From CAJXSD01 sp964633145 (GTDB lineage Bacteria; Pseudomonadota; Alphaproteobacteria; Rhodobacterales; Rhodobacteraceae), in the NCBI GenBank assembly GCA_964633145.1, contig CAZWFE010000007.1, positions 1 through 64,000 of the forward strand: a stretch of 64,000 bases of DNA, in the 5' to 3' direction. The notes beneath the pieces are model-generated. The model ran no database searches and had not been told where the DNA came from. It saw only the letters and a list, made by a program, of their open reading frames with translations. Positions 25,837 through 34,436 of the stretch are shown piece after piece. Position 1 is the first letter of the stretch. Every line of letters starts with the position of its first letter. Both the position numbers and the translations under genes were made by a program.

Positions 25837-27294
25837 TTGTTTAGACGGCAGTTTGCGCCGGCTTACCTTTGGCGCGTGGGTATAGCATTTCTTTTGATTA
25901 TTACGGTATTCGCGTCTGCTTCGTACAGTGCGCCCTATGCTGCGTTGGTGATGGACGCCCGCAACGGCAAAGTGTTGCACTCAGAAAATGCTGATACGCG
26001 ATTACATCCTGCATCCTTAACCAAGATGATGACATTGTATGTCGCATTTCAGGCCGTGGAAAATGGCGAAATTAGTTTGGACACCATGGTGCGCGTGTCG
26101 CGCAATGCAGCATCCGAACCCCCATCGCGTTTGGGGCTGAAAACAGGTCAAAAAATCAAACTGCGCTATCTGATCCGCGCGGCGGCCATCAAATCGGCCA
26201 ATGATGCTGCAACGGCCATTGGCGAAGCGATCGAGGGATCCGAAGCCGCATTCGCGCGCCGCATGAACCGCACGGCGCAGGCCCTGGGCATGACACGCAC
26301 CACATTCAAAAACGCCCACGGATTAACGCAATCGGGCCATCTGTCGACTGCGCGGGATATGACCGTCTTGGGTCGGCATTTGTTTTACGATTATCCGGCC
26401 TACTACAACCTGTTTTCGCGCCGCAGCGATTACGCAGGTGTGCGCAATGTCAATCACACCAATAGCCGGTTTTTGTCGAATTACCGCGGGGCAGATGGGA
26501 TCAAAACGGGGTTCACCCGCGCGGCAGGATATAACCTGACGGCATCAGCAGAACGGGGCCGCGAACGGATCATTACCACGGTATTCGGCGGCAAATCCAC
26601 GGCATCGCGCAACCGCCAAGTGGCGAAATTGATGGATTTGGGATTTTCCAAGGCCCCCAGCCGTGTCGCATTACAAAAACCGAAACGCCCCAGTTACCAG
26701 GCCACCGCACTGGCCAAACATGATCCGGCCAACACCGGCGGGGCCTATGGGCGCACCGTGCGTCTGGATACCACACCGGAAAAGAGTTTACGCCCCAAAC
26801 TGCGCCCTGAGACGTCGGCCCCCACACTGGTGGTCAACGTAGACCTGAAAGAGGATATCGAACAGGCGCTGAAAATGGCGAAAAATGTCCGTCTTGATGT
26901 TCCCGCGGCGCCAGAACAGGCGCAGCCCAAAACGGCCAAGATTGCATCCGTGCCCGCACCTAAATTGCGTCCAGCCGCATTCAAGCCCGCGACTGTGACC
27001 AATGGAACCAGCACTGCATCCCAGACCAAAGTGGTCAGCCGCGCATCCGCATCAAATGCACAAAACTGGGGCATTTCCATCGGCAAATATCCCAGCCGCT
27101 ATGCCGCCGAAAAAATGTTGTTGAAAACGGCACTTGCGGAAATTGATATGCTGCAGGGATCGCTGCGCAAAGTGCGTCAGAATTCCCGCGGGTTTGAGGC
27201 AACATTCCAAGGGCTATCGCAGACAAATGCGGATCAAGCCTGTCGGCGACTGCAATCGCGCGATATCAACTGTTCCACCCTGTCGCCCAGCTAA
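25837..27294 (+). CDS. D-alanyl-D-alanine carboxypeptidase with C-terminal SPOR domain
   Basis: This periplasmic penicillin-binding protein trims the terminal D-Ala of peptidoglycan stem peptides. The 485-residue product has an N-terminal signal or anchor (about 14-31) and a peptidase S11 domain (about 32-270) with all three motifs: SLTK near 59, SAN near 117 and KTG near 227. A long Pro/Lys/Ala-rich linker (about 280-405) follows. A SPOR domain (about 408-485, WGISIGKYPSRYAAEKML) would target it to division septa. The start is TTG at 25837, preceded by AAAGGAACGGAA; no better in-frame ATG exists before the signal sequence. Confidence 0.93.
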   Translation: MFRRQFAPAYLWRVGIAFLLIITVFASASYSAPYAALVMDARNGKVLHSENADTRLHPASLTKMMTLYVAFQAVENGEISLDTMVRVSRNAASEPPSRLGLKTGQKIKLRYLIRAAAIKSANDAATAIGEAIEGSEAAFARRMNRTAQALGMTRTTFKNAHGLTQSGHLSTARDMTVLGRHLFYDYPAYYNLFSRRSDYAGVRNVNHTNSRFLSNYRGADGIKTGFTRAAGYNLTASAERGRERIITTVFGGKSTASRNRQVAKLMDLGFSKAPSRVALQKPKRPSYQATALAKHDPANTGGAYGRTVRLDTTPEKSLRPKLRPETSAPTLVVNVDLKEDIEQALKMAKNVRLDVPAAPEQAQPKTAKIASVPAPKLRPAAFKPATVTNGTSTASQTKVVSRASASNAQNWGISIGKYPSRYAAEKMLLKTALAEIDMLQGSLRKVRQNSRGFEATFQGLSQTNADQACRRLQSRDINCSTLSPS

Positions 27295-27316
27295 ACGCAA
27301 AGCATCGTCCGATCCA

Positions 27317-27478
27317 TTAGTCTGGTTTCGGGCGATCATCCCATTCACCGGTTAATATGCGCTGTGCGTCCCCTTCCGGGTCGTCATATTGGCGCGAGCG
27401 CAGTGTATATAAAAACCCTATCAACCCGACACCGCCCAGAAAAATTGAAATCGGGATCAGATAAATCAGAACATCCAT
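27317..27478 (-). CDS. ccoS: cbb3 oxidase maturation protein CcoS
   Basis: CcoS is a small membrane protein needed to put heme b and copper into the cbb3 oxidase. This 53-residue frame begins MDVLIYLIPISIFLGGVG (one membrane helix) and continues into LRSRQYDDPEGDAQRIL, the usual CcoS tail. Its ATG shares one base with the stop codon of ccoI (TAATG), so translation is coupled. It completes ccoGHIS. Confidence 0.93.
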   Translation of the reverse strand: MDVLIYLIPISIFLGGVGLIGFLYTLRSRQYDDPEGDAQRILTGEWDDRPKPD

Positions 27479-29649
27479 TATTTCATCCGTAATGCGTTTA
27501 GGGTGACCGTAATGGACGACAGTGACATTGCCAAGGCCGCAATCAAAGGCGTCGCAAACCCCGCAATCGCAATTGGGACCGCCAACACATTGTACAGGCT
27601 CGCCAATTGGAAATTTTCCCGTATGCGGCGCTGCGCAGTTTTGGACAGGGCGATTACCCCAATCAAACTGTCCAACCGCTGTCCCAGAAAAACAACATCA
27701 GACGCAACACGCGCCGCGTCTAGTGCGGTGGCAGGCGAAATCGACACATGTGCCGATGTCAGTGCGGCTGTGTCGTTTAATCCATCTCCGATCATCAAGA
27801 CATGGCGGCCTTGGGCCTGCAACTGCGTGATATGGGCGGCCTTGGATTCGGGCGTTTGATTGGCGCGATAGGCTGTCACCCCCAACGCCGCAGCAACGCG
27901 CGATACAGGTGCCAAACCATCGCCAGATAGGATTTGCACGTCAATGCCAGCCTGTTGCAAATCTGCAATCAGATCCGCCGCACCACCCCGCATTTGGTCG
28001 GCAAAGGCAAATTCCAGAATTTCCCCACCAATTTGCACCCATGTGGCCGTATGATCGCGCGCGGTTGCACCGACCCATTCTGCGCGCCCCATGCGCACCT
28101 GCTGCCCCCCATATAGCGCCGATACACCATAGCCTGGGTGTTCTTGGACCTGATCCAACCGGATTTCTGCGACCCCCTGCTCCGACAGCGCGGCCGCCAT
28201 GGCCTGCGCCAAGGGATGCGCCGAGGCCCGCGCCAAAGCATGCGAAATCTGCAATTGTTCTGCGGTGGCGGCAGGCAAATCGATCAGGGTCAGATTCCCA
28301 TCGGTCAGGGTGCCCGTTTTGTCGAAAACGACCGTATCCACCTGCGCCAAACGTTCGATGGCTGTTGCGCTTTTGATCAACAAACCCTTTTTGAACAGAC
28401 GGCCTGACACGGCCGTTGTCACCGCTGGTACGGCCAAACCCAGCGCACAGGGACAGGTGATAATCAATACCGCCGCCGCGATGTTCAATGCCATGCGCAG
28501 GTCCTGTGAATACAGATACCACCCAACAAAGCTAAGCGCAGACAGGATATGCACGCCCGGCGCATAAAGCTGCGCTGCCTTATCCGCGATTGAGGTATAT
28601 TTAGAACGCCCACTTTCGGCGATGGCAACCAGCTGCGAAATTTTCGCCAATGACGTGTCTTGGCCCACCGCAGTTGCGCGCAATTCCAAGGGGCCGGTTA
28701 AATTCACTTCGCCCGCGCGCAATTCGGATCCAATGGTCACAAATTCAGGGCGGGTTTCACCGGTTAAAATGGATCGGTCAATTTCTGACTGCCCTTGGAT
28801 CACAACACCGTCCAACGGCATTCTGGCCCCCGGACGCAGGATGACCGTATCGCCCACCTGCACCTGTGATATGGGCACGGTTGTGTCCTGACCGTCTTTG
28901 CGAATAACGGCTTTGGTGACCTCTAGGGCTGACAATTCTTGCGCGGCGGATCGTGCAATGGATCGGGTGCGATGATCCAGATAACGGCCAGCCAACAAAA
29001 AAAACGTCAACGAAATTGCCGCATCAAAATAAGCATGTTCCCCAGACAGGGATGTTTCATAAATCGATGTCCCCAGCGCCAATAGGATCGCCAAGGATAT
29101 AGGCACATCCATATTCAACACACGTCCCCGCAACGCGCCCCAGGCATTTGCAAAAAACGGATAGGCTGCATAAAGCGTGGCCGGCACCGCAATCAGCGCA
29201 GAAATCCAATGGAACATGTCGCGTGTGATGCCTTCGGCCCCAGACCAGACTGCGATAGACAACAGCATGACATTCATCATGGCAAATCCAGACACGGCCA
29301 AACGGGTCAGCAACCGCCGCGCGGCCTGTTCCATGGCAGATTGCCCCAACAGGGATGCATCCAATTCGTGCGCTGGATATCCGATCTGGTCCAAGGCCTG
29401 AATAAACACCTGCACATCAATGGGACGGGTCGTATCAATTGTTGCACGGCGCAGGGTCAAATTAACCCGCGCCTCTTTCACGCCATCAATGGTATTTAGC
29501 GTTTTTTCGATCGACGAAATACATACCGCACAATGCACAGTTGGCACATTTAGCAAAATATGCCCTGCCATATGGTCCGTGTCTGCTAGGTTTTGCGCCA
29601 TGGGCGCCGCATTGCAGGCGGGACAGGCAGAAATGGGGGCATGTGTCAT
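27478..29649 (-). CDS. ccoI: Copper-exporting P1B-type ATPase for cbb3 assembly
   Basis: CcoI (FixI) moves copper to the periplasmic side for insertion into the cbb3 oxidase. The 723-residue product has an N-terminal CPAC pair. An HMA-type metal-binding domain with CAVC (about 35-100) follows, then eight membrane helices with the transport motif CPCALGLA. The phosphorylation motif DKTGTLT and the hinge GDGLNDTAALTSAHVS are present. I chose the ATG at 29649 (MTHAPISACPAC), seven bases after AAAGGCG; a TTG two codons upstream is less likely. It lies between ccoH and ccoS. Confidence 0.96.
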   Translation of the reverse strand: MTHAPISACPACNAAPMAQNLADTDHMAGHILLNVPTVHCAVCISSIEKTLNTIDGVKEARVNLTLRRATIDTTRPIDVQVFIQALDQIGYPAHELDASLLGQSAMEQAARRLLTRLAVSGFAMMNVMLLSIAVWSGAEGITRDMFHWISALIAVPATLYAAYPFFANAWGALRGRVLNMDVPISLAILLALGTSIYETSLSGEHAYFDAAISLTFFLLAGRYLDHRTRSIARSAAQELSALEVTKAVIRKDGQDTTVPISQVQVGDTVILRPGARMPLDGVVIQGQSEIDRSILTGETRPEFVTIGSELRAGEVNLTGPLELRATAVGQDTSLAKISQLVAIAESGRSKYTSIADKAAQLYAPGVHILSALSFVGWYLYSQDLRMALNIAAAVLIITCPCALGLAVPAVTTAVSGRLFKKGLLIKSATAIERLAQVDTVVFDKTGTLTDGNLTLIDLPAATAEQLQISHALARASAHPLAQAMAAALSEQGVAEIRLDQVQEHPGYGVSALYGGQQVRMGRAEWVGATARDHTATWVQIGGEILEFAFADQMRGGAADLIADLQQAGIDVQILSGDGLAPVSRVAAALGVTAYRANQTPESKAAHITQLQAQGRHVLMIGDGLNDTAALTSAHVSISPATALDAARVASDVVFLGQRLDSLIGVIALSKTAQRRIRENFQLASLYNVLAVPIAIAGFATPLIAALAMSLSSITVTLNALRMK

Positions 29650-29661
29650 AATCAATCGCCT

Positions 29662-30123
29662 TTATTCAGAAACCCATAAATCCAACCGCTGTTCAAAGGT
29701 TACGCCAGACTCAGACTGTGCGGTCACCTTGACGATCCAAACACCTGGCCCCAAATCAGCAGCCGCGCGATAGGTCGTTCCATCGAATGTCATCACCGGA
29801 TAGCTGTCGTATTCGACAGTGGTTTTGCGCCCAATCAACACACCGATATCCGCGGCCTGCACAGGCTGACCTGCGGCGTCTGTGATGTTTAATGCCACTT
29901 GGCCTGCGTCATATGTCACCGCACTGGTCCAGCCCAGCGCCTGTTGTGCCTGACGGCGGGCATCAAAATCCTGACTGGCGACATAGGAATTTTTCACCTC
30001 AAGCCCGGGAAAGGTGCTGACCGCCTTGAATGCCAGGGTCAAATTCACCGCGATGATCACACCAAAGGACAGTGCGAACACCGCCAGCATGTGTTTTCCT
30101 GTAAAGCGTTTTTCCATTGTCAT
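29662..30123 (-). CDS. ccoH: cbb3 oxidase assembly protein CcoH (FixH)
   Basis: FixH/CcoH is a membrane-anchored factor that helps assemble the cbb3 oxidase. The 153-residue product has one N-terminal membrane helix (about 11-33, MLAVFALSFGVIIAVNLTLA). The periplasmic domain has the family's conserved YVASQDFDARRQAQQALGW. It overlaps ccoG by four bases (ATGA) and is followed by ccoI after 12 bases. Length is normal. Confidence 0.95.
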   Translation of the reverse strand: MTMEKRFTGKHMLAVFALSFGVIIAVNLTLAFKAVSTFPGLEVKNSYVASQDFDARRQAQQALGWTSAVTYDAGQVALNITDAAGQPVQAADIGVLIGRKTTVEYDSYPVMTFDGTTYRAAADLGPGVWIVKVTAQSESGVTFEQRLDLWVSE

Positions 30124-31559
30124 TTGTTTGCCTTTCCATTGAATACCGTATCTTTGTAGGCGCGTTCGCCAGATGACAGATCCTCAACCCAGATCCGCAG
30201 ATCGGTGACTTCGTTTGTCGCAGGCGCCGATCCCTTGGGGGCCAGAACATAGACACGCTGCAAATAGGTGCTGTCGGCGGGAACATCGATGGATTGATAG
30301 GCGCTGCCCTCTAGTTCGACATAATAACTGACATCGCCGCGCACGGTAATATTGAACACACTGTCCACGCTGTTTTTGTTGCGCAGGCGGACTTCGTATG
30401 TGTTGCGGATGGTACCGTCGGACAGGGTGACAAAGGTCGGGTTGCGCACCGGTGCGACGGTCAATTCGATGTCTTGGCGCACGAACAGGGCCACGACTAG
30501 GGCAATACCCACTGCCGACCACAGCGCGGTATAGATCATTGTACGCAGACGGAACACATGGCGCCAGATCGGCCGCGGCGCATGACCTGCCCGTTCGCGT
30601 GTTTCATCAGACAGGGCCAGATAATCAATCAAACCGCGCGGCTTGCCGATTTTGTCCATCACATCGTCACAGGCATCGATACACAGCGCACAGGTGATAC
30701 AAGCCAATTGCTGACCATCGCGAATATCAATCCCCATGGGGCACACATTCACACAGGCCATACAATCGATACAATCACCCAATTGATCCGCATCCTCGGA
30801 TTTGCGGTGTTTGCCGCGTGGTTCACCGCGCCAGTCGCGATATCCAACTGTCAGGGTTTCTTCGTCCATCATGGCGGCCTGAATACGGGGCCATGGGCAG
30901 GCATAGATGCAAATCTGTTCGCGCATAAATCCGCCAAACACAAAGGTGGTCAGCGTCAAAATTGCAATGGTGGTATAAACAACGGGGCTGGCCTGAAACG
31001 CCCACAAGTCCGCCAACAAAGTTGGCGCATCGGCAAAATAAAACACCCATGCACCGCCGGTGGCCACACCAATCAAGAGCCATAGGATCCATTTTGTGAC
31101 CCGCAGACGAATTTTGCGCAGGTCCAATTTTTCCTGACGATGCAGCCGCAGACGGGCGTTGCGGTCGCCTTCGACCCAGCGTTCGACCAAGATAAACAAA
31201 TCGGTCCAAACCGTTTGCGGACAGGCATATCCACACCAAACCCGCCCCAAGGCCGAGGTAAACAAAAACAACCCCAATCCAGCCATAATCAGCAAACCCG
31301 CGATGAAATAAAATTCATGCGGCCAGATTTCGATCCAAAAGAAATAAAAGCGCCGCGATGCAAGATCAACCAATACCGCCTGATCGGGCATAGATGCGCC
31401 GCGATCCCAGCGGATCCAGGGCGTTAAATAATAAATCCCCAAGGTGAAAGCCATCAGAAACCATTTCAGATTTCGAAATTGTCCTGACACACGCCGAGGG
31501 AAAATCGGTTCACGCGACATGTATAAATCGGGCGGAGTATTTTGGGAATCGTTAGCCAC
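30120..31559 (-). CDS. ccoG: cbb3 oxidase accessory ferredoxin protein CcoG (FixG/RdxA)
   Basis: CcoG is a membrane iron-sulfur protein that reduces copper for cbb3 oxidase assembly. From GTG at 31559 the product is 479 residues and starts MANDSQNTPPDLYMSREPIF, ahead of the conserved FPRRVSGQFRNLKW. A longer TTG-started frame (31601) is unlikely: the FNR box at 31619-31632 would place transcription start near 31584, inside it. Membrane helices flank two 4Fe-4S clusters (CIDCMACVNVCPMGID and CITCALCIDACD). The CGYACPQTVW and CIYACPW motifs are present. A C-terminal immunoglobulin-like domain ends the protein. It is the first gene of ccoGHIS. Confidence 0.95.
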   Translation of the reverse strand: MANDSQNTPPDLYMSREPIFPRRVSGQFRNLKWFLMAFTLGIYYLTPWIRWDRGASMPDQAVLVDLASRRFYFFWIEIWPHEFYFIAGLLIMAGLGLFLFTSALGRVWCGYACPQTVWTDLFILVERWVEGDRNARLRLHRQEKLDLRKIRLRVTKWILWLLIGVATGGAWVFYFADAPTLLADLWAFQASPVVYTTIAILTLTTFVFGGFMREQICIYACPWPRIQAAMMDEETLTVGYRDWRGEPRGKHRKSEDADQLGDCIDCMACVNVCPMGIDIRDGQQLACITCALCIDACDDVMDKIGKPRGLIDYLALSDETRERAGHAPRPIWRHVFRLRTMIYTALWSAVGIALVVALFVRQDIELTVAPVRNPTFVTLSDGTIRNTYEVRLRNKNSVDSVFNITVRGDVSYYVELEGSAYQSIDVPADSTYLQRVYVLAPKGSAPATNEVTDLRIWVEDLSSGERAYKDTVFNGKANK

Positions 31560-31618
31560 GTTTTGCTCTTTCTGATCAGATCGTTGACCTGTATCTAACA
31601 AAGTCGATGACTGATGCC

Positions 31619-31632
31619 TTGATCTGGATCAA
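31619..31632 (-). promoter_or_regulatory. FNR box upstream of ccoGHIS
   Basis: TTGATCTGGATCAA matches the FNR consensus TTGAT-N4-ATCAA exactly. Its centre is about 42 bases before position 31584, which would be a class II start site giving a short leader to the ccoG GTG at 31559. FnrL is encoded in this window. Confidence 0.85.
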
Positions 31633-31657
31633 AACCGAGCCGAAATATGATGCGCGC

Positions 31658-32536
31658 CTATACCGGTTCGGGATCTGGGTTCAGTTCGTTTGCCAGCCAT
31701 GTCACCAATGATGTGACAGGAATATCCGGGAATTGGGTTTTATGCATGATTACATAATCACGGCGTGGTCCCAACACTTTCAAGCGCGTTAAACTGTGGT
31801 TTGCAAGCTGTTCGCGCACCAAATAGCTATCAATCACACCAGCTGCACGCCCTGATAAAATCATTGGCAAACATTCATATTCCGACAGCGTTTCGACTGA
31901 CCCATTGTGCACCTCTAAGAATGACTGCAATTCTATGCCGTGCCCCGCCTCGGCTTGGCGTTCATCTATCACCAAAGGTAACTTGGTCACCCCCTGTTTC
32001 ACATATTGGCGAATCAAATTTTTCGTAGCGACAAGACTAAGTTCGCTGCTGAACAAATAATCACAGCGATCTGGCCGTTCCCCCACACCGACAGCAGAAA
32101 TCAATAAATCACTATCCCAACTCACAAGGTCTTCACCGATTGCGAGTGGATTTAAGGTCACTTTAATATCAGGGAATTTTTGACGAAACTTGGGTAAGAG
32201 CCCCATCAGAAAATTAAATGACATACAGGGCGGAGTCGTAATGCAAACGCTTGCAGGACGCACAATTCCCGCACTTTTGCGTAAACCATTCGTGATGGTG
32301 GAAAATCCAGAAACCAAATCTTCTGCCAACACTTTCCCAGTTTCAGTAAAAACCAAATGTTTGTCGCGCCGTTCAAACAGCTGTTGACCCAGTTGGGCCT
32401 CAAGTGCGTGAAAATGTTGCTGCAAATGGGCGTTGCTAATTCCCATGGCCTGTGATGCTTGCGATACCGAACCTGATTTAGCAAAATACGCCACAGCTTG
32501 CAGCATAGACAGAGCGGGTAGATTGAAAAAATCCAT
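31658..32536 (-). CDS. LysR-family transcriptional regulator
   Basis: The 292-residue product has an N-terminal winged helix-turn-helix (about 1-62; FAKSGSVSQASQAMGISNAH, then LEAQLGQQLFERR). A periplasmic-binding-like effector domain (about 88-285) follows. The ATG at 32536 (MDFFNLPALSMLQAV) is preferred over a TTG one codon upstream. It lies between ccoP and ccoG, splitting a cluster that is usually contiguous, and has its own space on both sides. The sequence reads as more AT-rich than the cco genes. Its effector and targets are unknown; control of the cco genes is possible but unproven. Confidence 0.88.
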   Translation of the reverse strand: MDFFNLPALSMLQAVAYFAKSGSVSQASQAMGISNAHLQQHFHALEAQLGQQLFERRDKHLVFTETGKVLAEDLVSGFSTITNGLRKSAGIVRPASVCITTPPCMSFNFLMGLLPKFRQKFPDIKVTLNPLAIGEDLVSWDSDLLISAVGVGERPDRCDYLFSSELSLVATKNLIRQYVKQGVTKLPLVIDERQAEAGHGIELQSFLEVHNGSVETLSEYECLPMILSGRAAGVIDSYLVREQLANHSLTRLKVLGPRRDYVIMHKTQFPDIPVTSLVTWLANELNPDPEPV

Positions 32537-32575
32537 CAATGATCCTTTGACTTAATCACATGTCAGACAATGAAA

Positions 32576-32599
32576 GGGCGTCCTAATCATAGAACGCCC
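32576..32599 (-). terminator. Probable terminator of ccoNOQP
   Basis: Between ccoP and the LysR gene, GGGCGT pairs with ACGCCC around a loop, with two more pairs after one mismatch. On the minus strand it is followed by TTTC. This separates ccoNOQP from the LysR gene downstream. Confidence 0.55.
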
Positions 32600-32633
32600 A
32601 AAACAATCTAAATGTTATAACGCAAACAAAAAC

Positions 32634-33506
32634 TTATTCGCCACCACCCAAACTGTGAACATAGGCGGCAACCGCGCGAATTTCAGCTTCGTCCAGACGG
32701 GTGTTCCAATTCGGCATAACGCCATTGCGGGCCTTGGAAACTTGGGCCACGATGTTGTCATAACCATCGCCATAAAGCCAGATGGCATCCGTCAAATTTG
32801 GCGCGCCCTGAAACCGATCGCCCGTACCGTCATCCGCGTGACAGGCCGCACAGTTGTCCAAATAAACGGTTTCGCCCGCAGCCACCTGATCGATATCCTG
32901 CGGATCGCCGGTCAGGGACATGACGTAATTGGCCACTTGGGAAATTTCCTCTTTTTCCAAGATTTCGCCAAAACTTGGCATTTCAGAAAAACGTGCGTCA
33001 TCGTCGGATGTGTTGCGGATACCGTGGGTGATGGTCAGGTGGATATCCTCCATCGTGCCGCCCCACAGCCAGTCGTTATCCAGCAGGTTCGGATAACCAT
33101 TGGCCTGAACACCCGCAGCGCCCGATCCGTGACATTGCGCGCACCATGTGCGAAACACGGCCGCACCTTTGTTTTTGGCATAGCCCAGCAATTCGGGATC
33201 AGCTGAAATTTCGGTCAATTCGGCATTGGCCAAGGTCGCATTGATCTGGGCCAAAGATTGTTCAACAGCGTCAATATCCTTGGCAACCTCGGCGCGGGTG
33301 GAAAACCCTAGCAACCCAGGTGTTGCCTTGGAAATCATTGGCCAAGCAGGATAGGCGATCGAATATCCGATGGCCCACACGATACAGGCATAAAATGTCC
33401 ACAACCACCAGCGCGGCATCGGGTTGTCGAATTCTTCGATCCCGTCCCAGCTGTGGCCAGTGGTTGGCACCTGATTGTTTTGGTCTTTTTTGTCTTTAAC
33501 GCTCAT
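32634..33506 (-). CDS. ccoP: cbb3 cytochrome c oxidase subunit III (diheme cytochrome c)
   Basis: CcoP carries electrons from soluble or membrane cytochromes to CcoO in the cbb3 oxidase. The 290-residue product has one N-terminal membrane helix (about 33-55, MPRWWLWTFYACIVWAIGYS) and two periplasmic cytochrome c domains. Heme motifs are CAQCH (near 125) and CAACH (near 218), with methionine ligands expected in the following loops (EMPSFG and GVMPNW). It overlaps ccoQ by four bases. It is the last gene of ccoNOQP, followed by a hairpin. Confidence 0.97.
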   Translation of the reverse strand: MSVKDKKDQNNQVPTTGHSWDGIEEFDNPMPRWWLWTFYACIVWAIGYSIAYPAWPMISKATPGLLGFSTRAEVAKDIDAVEQSLAQINATLANAELTEISADPELLGYAKNKGAAVFRTWCAQCHGSGAAGVQANGYPNLLDNDWLWGGTMEDIHLTITHGIRNTSDDDARFSEMPSFGEILEKEEISQVANYVMSLTGDPQDIDQVAAGETVYLDNCAACHADDGTGDRFQGAPNLTDAIWLYGDGYDNIVAQVSKARNGVMPNWNTRLDEAEIRAVAAYVHSLGGGE

Positions 33507-33688
33507 TGCTTATGCTCCCCTCTTGGGGCTGGTTTATCGTCATGGCGAAATGGGATCGCAGCCGTATCTTGGTATTGGGTCTGTCCGCCTGGGCGAAAGG
33601 CCCAAAAAATCACACCGATGAAAAAGGCAAACAGAAACATCAACATCCAACTGTCTGCGAATTGACGTAGAAAGGTATATTCTTCCAT
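33503..33688 (-). CDS. ccoQ: cbb3 oxidase subunit CcoQ
   Basis: CcoQ is a small membrane subunit that stabilises the cbb3 complex. The 61-residue product has one helix (about 14-34, MLMFLFAFFIGVIFWAFRPG), then a polar tail with the typical YQDTAAIPFRHDD. It lies nine bases after ccoO and its stop overlaps the ccoP start (ATGA). The start ATG at 33688 has a GGAGG-like site upstream. Confidence 0.95.
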   Translation of the reverse strand: MEEYTFLRQFADSWMLMFLFAFFIGVIFWAFRPGGQTQYQDTAAIPFRHDDKPAPRGEHKQ

Positions 33689-33697
33689 CTTATCCTC

Positions 33698-34423
33698 CTA
33701 TCGGCTGGCATCAGGTTCAAAGGTTGAAAAATCGACCATTGTTCCCAAAACTTGTAGATACGCAATCAAGGCGTCTGCCTCGGAAATACCGGGCTGGCCG
33801 TCAAAATTGCGCACCTGCGCACCGGGATAGCGTTCAAGCAATCCATCCGTATCGCCAAAGGGGTCAACCTGCAGGGCAAAGTCGTCTTGCGCGGCGTCAA
33901 TCATTTCGTCTGTATATGGCACACCAACCATGCGGTGGGTTTCCAACAGATCGCGGATATATTCACCATCGATCATTTTGCGTTCCAAGAACCCGTATTT
34001 TGGCATCACGGATTCGGGCACAACCGATTGCGGATCGCGCAGGTGGTCCACATGCCATTCATCGGAATACCGGCCACCGACACGGGCCAAATCTGGGCCA
34101 GTGCGTTTTGAACCCCACTGGAACGGGTGATCATACATGGATTCGGCCGCCAGTGAATAATGGCCATAGCGTTCCACTTCGTCGCGCATGGGGCGGATCA
34201 TCTGGCTGTGACAGACATAGCACCCTTCGCGGACATAGACATCACGACCTGTCAATTCCAACGGGGAATAGGGGCGCACGCCTTCGACCTTTTCGATGGT
34301 GTTGTCCAGATAGAACAGCGGTACGATTTGAACCAAACCGCCGATTGTCACCACAAGGAAGCTGAGGATCAGCAACAATGTGGCGTTGGTTTCGATAATT
34401 TTATGTTTATCAAGAATTGCCAT
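33698..34423 (-). CDS. ccoO: cbb3 cytochrome c oxidase subunit II (monoheme cytochrome c)
   Basis: CcoO is the membrane-bound monoheme cytochrome c of the cbb3 oxidase. From the ATG at 34423 the product is 241 residues (MAILDKHKIIETNATLLLIL). One N-terminal membrane helix precedes a periplasmic domain with CYVCH (heme c) and the following MIRPMRDEVERYG segment. An in-frame ATG 11 codons upstream overlaps the ccoN end and is less likely. It lies 13 bases after ccoN. Confidence 0.97.
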   Translation of the reverse strand: MAILDKHKIIETNATLLLILSFLVVTIGGLVQIVPLFYLDNTIEKVEGVRPYSPLELTGRDVYVREGCYVCHSQMIRPMRDEVERYGHYSLAAESMYDHPFQWGSKRTGPDLARVGGRYSDEWHVDHLRDPQSVVPESVMPKYGFLERKMIDGEYIRDLLETHRMVGVPYTDEMIDAAQDDFALQVDPFGDTDGLLERYPGAQVRNFDGQPGISEADALIAYLQVLGTMVDFSTFEPDASR

Positions 34424-34436
34424 TTTCTGCCTCTCT

